Source: Oceanisphaera pacifica (lineage in GTDB: Bacteria > Pseudomonadota > Gammaproteobacteria > Enterobacterales > Aeromonadaceae). Taken from it: a DNA stretch of 64,000 bases. Position 1 is the stretch's first letter. Each line of letters starts with the position of its first letter. This document shows positions 59,261-64,000 of this stretch, piece by piece. The translations under genes were made by a program, and so were the position numbers. The stretch spans positions 62,001-126,000 of the forward strand of contig NZ_JAGDFX010000006.1 of NCBI RefSeq assembly GCF_017498065.1, read 5' to 3'. The notes below the pieces were generated by a model, which was given only the letters and a program-made list of their open reading frames with translations, was not told the DNA's origin and did not search any database.

Positions 59261-61984
59261 ATGATTACTAAACTTTTTACCATGATAGTTGGCAGCCGTA
59301 ACGACAGAACCTTAAAACGGCTGCGTAAAGTTGTAGACGAAATTAATGCCATGGAGCCTACATTTGAAGCGCTTTCTGATGCTGAGTTACAGGCTAAAAC
59401 GGTTGAATTTCGTCAGCGCCTAGAACAAGGTGAAACGTTAGAGCAATTATTACCAGAGGCGTTTGCTACTGTGCGTGAAGCCTCGCGCCGTGTATATGAT
59501 ATGCGCCATTTTGATGCGCAGTTGATTGGCGGTATGGTATTACACAATAACCAAATTGCTGAAATGAAAACCGGTGAAGGTAAAACCCTTACAGCCACCC
59601 TGCCTGTTTATCTTAATGCGCTCACCGGGCGCGGTGTTCATATCGTAACCGTTAACGATTATTTAGCACGTCGCGATGCGGAAACGAACCGTGCCCTGTT
59701 TGAGTTTTTAGGGCTCACTGTTGATTGCAATTTGTCTGGTATGGATTCCGCTGAAAAACATGCCGCCTACGCTGCTGACATCACCTACGGTACCAACAAC
59801 GAGTTTGGCTTTGACTATTTACGTGACAATATGGCGTTTTCACCTGAGCAGCGAGTGCAGCGCCCGCTGAACTACGCACTTGTGGATGAAGTAGATTCTG
59901 TGCTCATTGATGAAGCCCGTACCCCTTTGATTATTTCTGGCCCTGCTGAAGATAGCTCTGAGCTTTATATTCGTATTAATACCTTGATCCCTAAACTGGT
60001 GAAACAAGACGAAGAAGATACCGAAGAATATATTGGCGAGGGGCACTATACGGTTGATGAAAAAAATAAACAGGCATTGTTAACCGAAAATGGTCAAATT
60101 TTTGTAGAAGAAGAGCTGAAAAAAATGGGGCTTATCGAAGAAGATGACTCCTTATTTTCAGCAGGTAACATAGCTCTATTGGCCCACGTTAACGCAGCGC
60201 TACGTGCACATACTTTATTTGAACGTAATGTGGACTATATAGTACAAGATGATGAAGTGATCATCGTTGATGAGCACACCGGCCGTACCATGCCGGGACG
60301 TCGTTGGTCTGAGGGCTTACACCAAGCGGTAGAAGCGCGCGAAGGGGTAAAAATTCAGAACGAAAACCAAACCCTAGCATCCATTACCTTTCAAAACTTC
60401 TTTAGATTATACGACAAGCTTGCCGGTATGACGGGCACGGCAGATACCGAAGCCTTTGAGTTTCAGAGTATTTATGGCTTAGATACTGTAGTTATTCCTA
60501 CCAACAAACCCATGGTTCGTAACGATATGGGCGACTTGGTATACCTTACAGCCCCAGAAAAGTATCAGGCAATTGTGGCTGATATTAAAGACTGTGTAGA
60601 GCGTGGTCAGCCGGTATTGGTGGGCACAGTTTCTATTGAAAACTCTGAGCTGATATCGGGTATCTTAGATAAAGAAAAAATACCGCATCGTGTGCTTAAC
60701 GCTAAGTTTCATGAAAGTGAAGCGCAAATTATTGCCGAAGCCGGTGAAGCTGGTGTGGTGACCATAGCGACCAATATGGCCGGTCGTGGTACAGATATTG
60801 TATTAGGTGGTAACTGGGCGGCTGAAATTGAAAAGTTAGAAGCGCCGAGTGCTGAACAAATTGCAGCGATTAAAGCCGACTGGCAAGTACGTCACGATGC
60901 GGTGATTGCCGCGGGTGGCTTGCATATTATTGGTACTGAGCGCCATGAATCGCGTCGTATAGACAATCAATTACGTGGTCGTGCAGGTCGCCAAGGTGAT
61001 GCTGGCTCTAGCCGCTTCTATCTATCGATGGAAGATTCACTGATGCGTATTTTCGCCTCAGATCGTGTCACTAATATGATGAAAAAGCTGGGCATGGAAG
61101 AAGGCGAAGCTATCGAACATCCTTGGGTCAGTCGTGCTATTGAAAACGCCCAACGTAAAGTAGAAACGCGCAACTTTGATATTCGTAAGAACTTGCTTGA
61201 GTTTGATGATGTTGCTAACGATCAGCGTAAAGTGATTTACGAGCAACGTAATGAGTTATTAGATGCGAAAGACATTAGCGAAACCATAGTGGTGATCCGT
61301 GAAGATGTCATTAACGGCATTGTTGATGAGTATATTCCTCCACAGTCGCTTGAAGAAATGTGGGATGTACCGGGTCTTGAACATCGCCTACACGCCGACT
61401 TTGGTTTAGAGATACCAGTTAGTACCTGGTTAAAAGAAAATGACAAACTGCATGACGAGCAACTGCGCGAGCAAATATTAGCAGTAGCAGCTAAAGACTA
61501 TGCCGACAAAGAGGCCGTTGTTGGCTCAGAAGCGCTTCGTCAATTTGAAAGCTCAGTGATGTTACAAACCCTAGACACCTTATGGAAAGAGCATTTGGCG
61601 GCCATGGATCATTTACGCCAAGGTATTCACTTGCGTGGCTATGCGCAAAAGAACCCTAAGCAAGAATATAAACGTGAATCTTATGAGTTGTTTACCCAGC
61701 TGCTAGAAAACTTAAAGCGTGAAGTGGTGAGTATTATCAGTCGGGTTAAAGTGCAAAGCCAAGAAGAGGTAGAGGCGGCAGAAGAAAAACGCCGTGCAGC
61801 GGCAGAAAGCCAAGCCCAAAGCTATAATCATGCGTCTGCTGATAACTTGCTTGAAGATGAAGAGGCTGCAACCGTGGACGAGAATACCCCCTTTGTGCGT
61901 GAGGGGCAAAAAATCGGCCGTAATGATGCTTGCCCTTGTGGCTCAGGGAAAAAGTATAAGCAATGTCATGGCAAGTTAAGTTGA
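59261..61984 (+). CDS. secA: Preprotein translocase ATPase SecA
   Basis: Motor that drives secretory proteins through SecYEG. The 907-residue protein has Walker A MKTGEGKT at 102-109, the [19 protein letters not shown] motif, the preprotein-crosslinking and helical wing domains, [20 protein letters not shown], and the C-terminal zinc and SecB-binding motif [14 protein letters not shown]. Full length. The ribosome site is poor, which leaves room for control of its translation. The 50-bp gap before it has only a short CCC/GGG stem. Confidence 0.98.
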   Translation: MITKLFTMIVGSRNDRTLKRLRKVVDEINAMEPTFEALSDAELQAKTVEFRQRLEQGETLEQLLPEAFATVREASRRVYDMRHFDAQLIGGMVLHNNQIAEMKTGEGKTLTATLPVYLNALTGRGVHIVTVNDYLARRDAETNRALFEFLGLTVDCNLSGMDSAEKHAAYAADITYGTNNEFGFDYLRDNMAFSPEQRVQRPLNYALVDEVDSVLIDEARTPLIISGPAEDSSELYIRINTLIPKLVKQDEEDTEEYIGEGHYTVDEKNKQALLTENGQIFVEEELKKMGLIEEDDSLFSAGNIALLAHVNAALRAHTLFERNVDYIVQDDEVIIVDEHTGRTMPGRRWSEGLHQAVEAREGVKIQNENQTLASITFQNFFRLYDKLAGMTGTADTEAFEFQSIYGLDTVVIPTNKPMVRNDMGDLVYLTAPEKYQAIVADIKDCVERGQPVLVGTVSIENSELISGILDKEKIPHRVLNAKFHESEAQIIAEAGEAGVVTIATNMAGRGTDIVLGGNWAAEIEKLEAPSAEQIAAIKADWQVRHDAVIAAGGLHIIGTERHESRRIDNQLRGRAGRQGDAGSSRFYLSMEDSLMRIFASDRVTNMMKKLGMEEGEAIEHPWVSRAIENAQRKVETRNFDIRKNLLEFDDVANDQRKVIYEQRNELLDAKDISETIVVIREDVINGIVDEYIPPQSLEEMWDVPGLEHRLHADFGLEIPVSTWLKENDKLHDEQLREQILAVAAKDYADKEAVVGSEALRQFESSVMLQTLDTLWKEHLAAMDHLRQGIHLRGYAQKNPKQEYKRESYELFTQLLENLKREVVSIISRVKVQSQEEVEAAEEKRRAAAESQAQSYNHASADNLLEDEEAATVDENTPFVREGQKIGRNDACPCGSGKKYKQCHGKLS

Positions 61985-62017
61985 TTTGCTGCTAGTAAGG
62001 TAAATGCTTAATAAACA

Positions 62018-62050
62018 CAACAAAACCGCCTATAAAGCGGTTTTGTTGTT
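62018..62050 (+). terminator. Terminator of secA
   Basis: CAACAAAACCGC (62018-62029) pairs perfectly with GCGGTTTTGTTG (62037-62048) around a 7-base loop, 34 bp after the secA stop. Confidence 0.88.
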
Positions 62051-62128
62051 TATTGGTTCGCTAGAATAATGGTTATTCAATGATTCAGTGAGACTGCGTA
62101 CAAAGTCATCGCGTATTGTGCTTGCCTT

Positions 62129-63573
62129 GTGCATATAATGTGCGCAGGCTTATGTGGTTTGGCAATTGGAGTGCCCTATGCTTTAGTATTTGGCGCAGCA
62201 CTTTATTTCTTATTGCAGTCTCAGCAGTCGGTCAGCCAGACTCAAGAAACGCGATACCAGTCTTTTAACTCTAGTAATATGATACGGATGTATTCGTTAG
62301 AGCTATCAAACGAGATCCGTAACTATGCGGTGACGAGTGAGCCTCAATATTTAAAGGCCTACAAGGCGGTGCTTGATATCACATTAGGGCGTGCCCCTCG
62401 TGCCGGTGGCCGAGTTATTAGAGGCAGGGGTCGCTGCGACTGTGGCCATGGTGCTATAGAAGAAAAAGCCATTGCCCTAGTGCAAGCAGGGCGTGCTGAA
62501 GCAGCACAACGCCTAGTATTAGGGGAAGAGTATCACCAAGGCCGTATGACCATGGCTAACTCTGTGAATACGGCCATTTCTAAACTGATTGGCCGCTTAG
62601 AAGCTCAGTTAGAGACAGAGTATCAGCTTAATCAACAGTTAGTCTTCTTGATGACCGGGCTAGTGATACTGTTTGTATTGCTGAGCTTACTGCTTGGCTG
62701 GACATTAAGTCGTCTGGTATTGCAGCCATTAGGTGCTGAACCCAGTGAAATGGAACGAGTTGCTTCCGCCATTGCTGAAGGAGATTTGAGCCTGACCTTT
62801 CATCCGAATGCCACGGGCGTTTATGCAAAGCTACAGCATATGGCCGAAAGATTAAGAGAGGTCATTGGTCATATTCATCTTTCTAGTAGCAGCTTATCGG
62901 CAGCGGCATCTTCAGCTCAGTCTGCGAATGAATCTGCAGATCAGGGGCGAGCTATGGTACAGCAGACAATCGCCTCTATTGGCAAGCTTGCTGATGATGT
63001 GGTTTCTACAGGCTTAGTCGTGCAGTCGTTAGCTGATAGCAGTACACAAATTAGTACTGTGTACAGGTGATTCAAGATATTGCTGATCGTACTAACTTAT
63101 TAGCACTTAACGCGGCCATTGAAGCGGCACGGGCTGGTGAGCAAGGGCGTGGTTTTGCGGTAGTGGCCGATGAAGTCCGCCAATTGGCAGGTCAAACCTA
63201 AACCTCGTCACAAGAAATTATAACAACTGTTGCTAAGCTTCAGGAAGATGCTGAAAAAGCCATGGGGGCTATGAGTAATGGTCGTCAGCAAGCAGAGTTA
63301 ACGGTAGGGCAAGCGCAAGAAGCTGAGCAAGCATTAGAGTTAATTAGTGCAGCGGTGCAAACCATTAACGATATGAATACACAAATTGCCACTGCCGTAG
63401 AAGAGCAGGCGACGGTCACCGAAGATATCAGTCGTAATTTAACGGTGATTAATGAAATTAGTGATGAAACGTCAGCCGGTGCAGAGCAAACCTCGAGTGC
63501 GAGCCGCGAACTGACAGAATTAGCTGCAAGTCTACAGCAACTGATACAAGGGTTTACATTAGAAACACGTTAG
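62129..63573 (+). pseudogene. Decayed methyl-accepting chemotaxis protein
   Basis: A chemoreceptor gene interrupted by several lesions. The first frame (62129-63070) codes a span, part of a ligand-binding domain, a second span (about 62640-62700), HAMP and early signalling region, then breaks: at 63058-63062 one base is missing, since restoring it turns TVYR-stop into [34 protein letters not shown] in the next frame. That frame meets TAA at 63199-63201 where CAA is expected, then continues to 63573. Around 62400-62453 the middle reads better in a third frame (ELLEAGVAATVAMV). No valid start is clear; bases from 62088 look like a frame-shifted N-terminus. It is not functional as read. Confidence 0.85.
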
Positions 63574-63595
63574 TTTATTCAATAACACAGTAAAG

Positions 63596-63634
63596 AAAAA
63601 GCCCTTATAGCCTAGTGCAGATAAGGGCTTTTTT
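63596..63634 (+). terminator. Terminator after the chemoreceptor pseudogene
   Basis: AAAAAGCCCTTAT (63596-63608) pairs with ATAAGGGCTTTTT (63621-63633), followed by more T; the terminator has outlived the gene. Confidence 0.88.
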
Positions 63635-63817
63635 GATCTAGATCAGAGATATGCAGCTCTGTTGTTGGTATGTGTCATTTGTTATCCAGTGGTTAAATAC
63701 TGGTCTTATTTTGATTGTTTGTTGTTGTTTTTGTTATTTTTGGGCTGCTCGGTTACATTTTGTATACGGTATTGTGTGTTTTGTGTGTGCATTTTATAAG
63801 AAGGAGCGATTTTATCT

Positions 63818-63826
63818 TGATATAAT
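63818..63826 (+). promoter_or_regulatory. Predicted extended -10 promoter of the downstream chemoreceptor
   Basis: TGATATAAT carries the TGn extension and a perfect TATAAT, about 34 bp before the ATG at 63860. No good -35 or sigma-28 site is visible. The region 63650-63790 upstream is strongly T and G rich. Confidence 0.45.
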
Positions 63827-63859
63827 AATATATTGGTCTGGTTGTTATTAGAGATATAA

Positions 63860-64000
63860 ATGTACAAACAATTAACATTAAAAGCGGTGATCCGCTTGGT
63901 ATTCTTAGGCATGTTGGCGCTAGCTGTCACCTTGGGAGCTGCCTTATATTTACTACTGCAATCCCAAGGTGCCGTCATTCAGGCGCAGAATGATCGCTTT
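63860..64000 (+). CDS. Methyl-accepting chemotaxis protein, N-terminus (3' truncated by window edge)
   Basis: The first 47 codons of a protein whose start MYKQLTLKAVIRLVFLGM and single span (about 10-34, ending GAALYLLLQSQ) match the decayed receptor upstream (GAALYFLLQSQ). It is most likely an intact paralogue of that pseudogene, with the periplasmic sensor domain beginning at the window edge. The ribosome site before the ATG (AGAG) is weak. Confidence 0.75.
   Translation, partial: MYKQLTLKAVIRLVFLGMLALAVTLGAALYLLLQSQGAVIQAQNDRF

Noticed and set aside
63651-63851. Plus-strand frame of 66 codons rich in Cys, Phe and Tyr
   Set aside because: Product of the T/G-rich upstream region; the composition is what such DNA would give and it overlaps the predicted promoter.

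Overview
The window is a stretch of gammaproteobacterial chromosome, about half G+C, that consists almost entirely of conserved housekeeping operons. The protein sequences and gene order (cysI-cysH, ppa/mpl-ubiX, darP/pmbA, the rpoN and mla clusters, degS-degQ/zapE, rplM-rpsI-petABC-sspAB, dolP-diaA-yraN-lpoA/rsmI-rnpB, the full mraZ-to-secA dcw cluster) fit a marine relative of Aeromonadales or Alteromonadales, for example an Oceanisphaera- or Oceanimonas-like organism. That assignment is inference from remembered families; no search was run.

Layout. 1-4.3 kb: assimilatory sulfate reduction (3' part of cysI, cysH, a small CBS-domain protein, then cysG for siroheme). 4.5-6.8 kb: a conserved protein of unknown function, a 37-residue membrane peptide, ytfJ and ppa. 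7-9 kb: mpl and ubiX. 9.1-11.1 kb: darP (yjgA) divergent from pmbA (tldE). 11.4-19.5 kb, minus strand: mgtE, ptsO, rapZ, ptsN, hpf, rpoN, lptB, lptA, lptC, kdsC, kdsD. 19.8-24.3 kb, plus strand: mlaFEDCB, ibaG, murA. 24.5-28.5 kb: degS and degQ (minus) and zapE (plus). 28.9-33.7 kb: rplM-rpsI, the cytochrome bc1 genes petABC, and sspAB. 33.8-39.1 kb, minus strand: an Aer-like chemoreceptor, dolP, diaA, yraN, lpoA. 39.2-40.6 kb: rsmI and the RNase P RNA. 40.7-58.3 kb: the uninterrupted division and cell-wall cluster mraZ-rsmH-ftsL-ftsI-murE-murF-mraY-murD-ftsW-murG-murC-ddl-ftsQ-ftsA-ftsZ-lpxC. 58.4-62 kb: an M23 peptidase and secA. 62.1-64 kb: a decayed chemoreceptor pseudogene followed by the start of an intact paralogue that runs off the window.

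Most of the genes serve the cell envelope: LPS core sugar synthesis and export (kdsCD, lptABC), outer-membrane lipid asymmetry (mla), peptidoglycan precursors, recycling and synthases (murA-G, mraY, ddl, mpl, ftsI, ftsW, lpoA), envelope proteolysis (degS, degQ), outer-membrane lipoprotein dolP, and protein export (secA). Regulation that can be read directly includes a sigma-E-type promoter before degQ, three phased MraZ boxes before mraZ, a good rnpB promoter and many intrinsic terminators.

I found no new multi-gene defence, mobile or metabolic system. The points most worth a second look are the multi-lesion chemoreceptor pseudogene, an Aer-like receptor whose FAD-binding RHPDM-type motif is replaced, two families of heptamer-based intergenic repeats, a REP-like hairpin used as terminator in the sulfur region, an 81-bp multi-hairpin element beside mgtE, and local departures from the E. 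coli gene order (no yrbG, zapG or secM; an M23 peptidase in the secM position).
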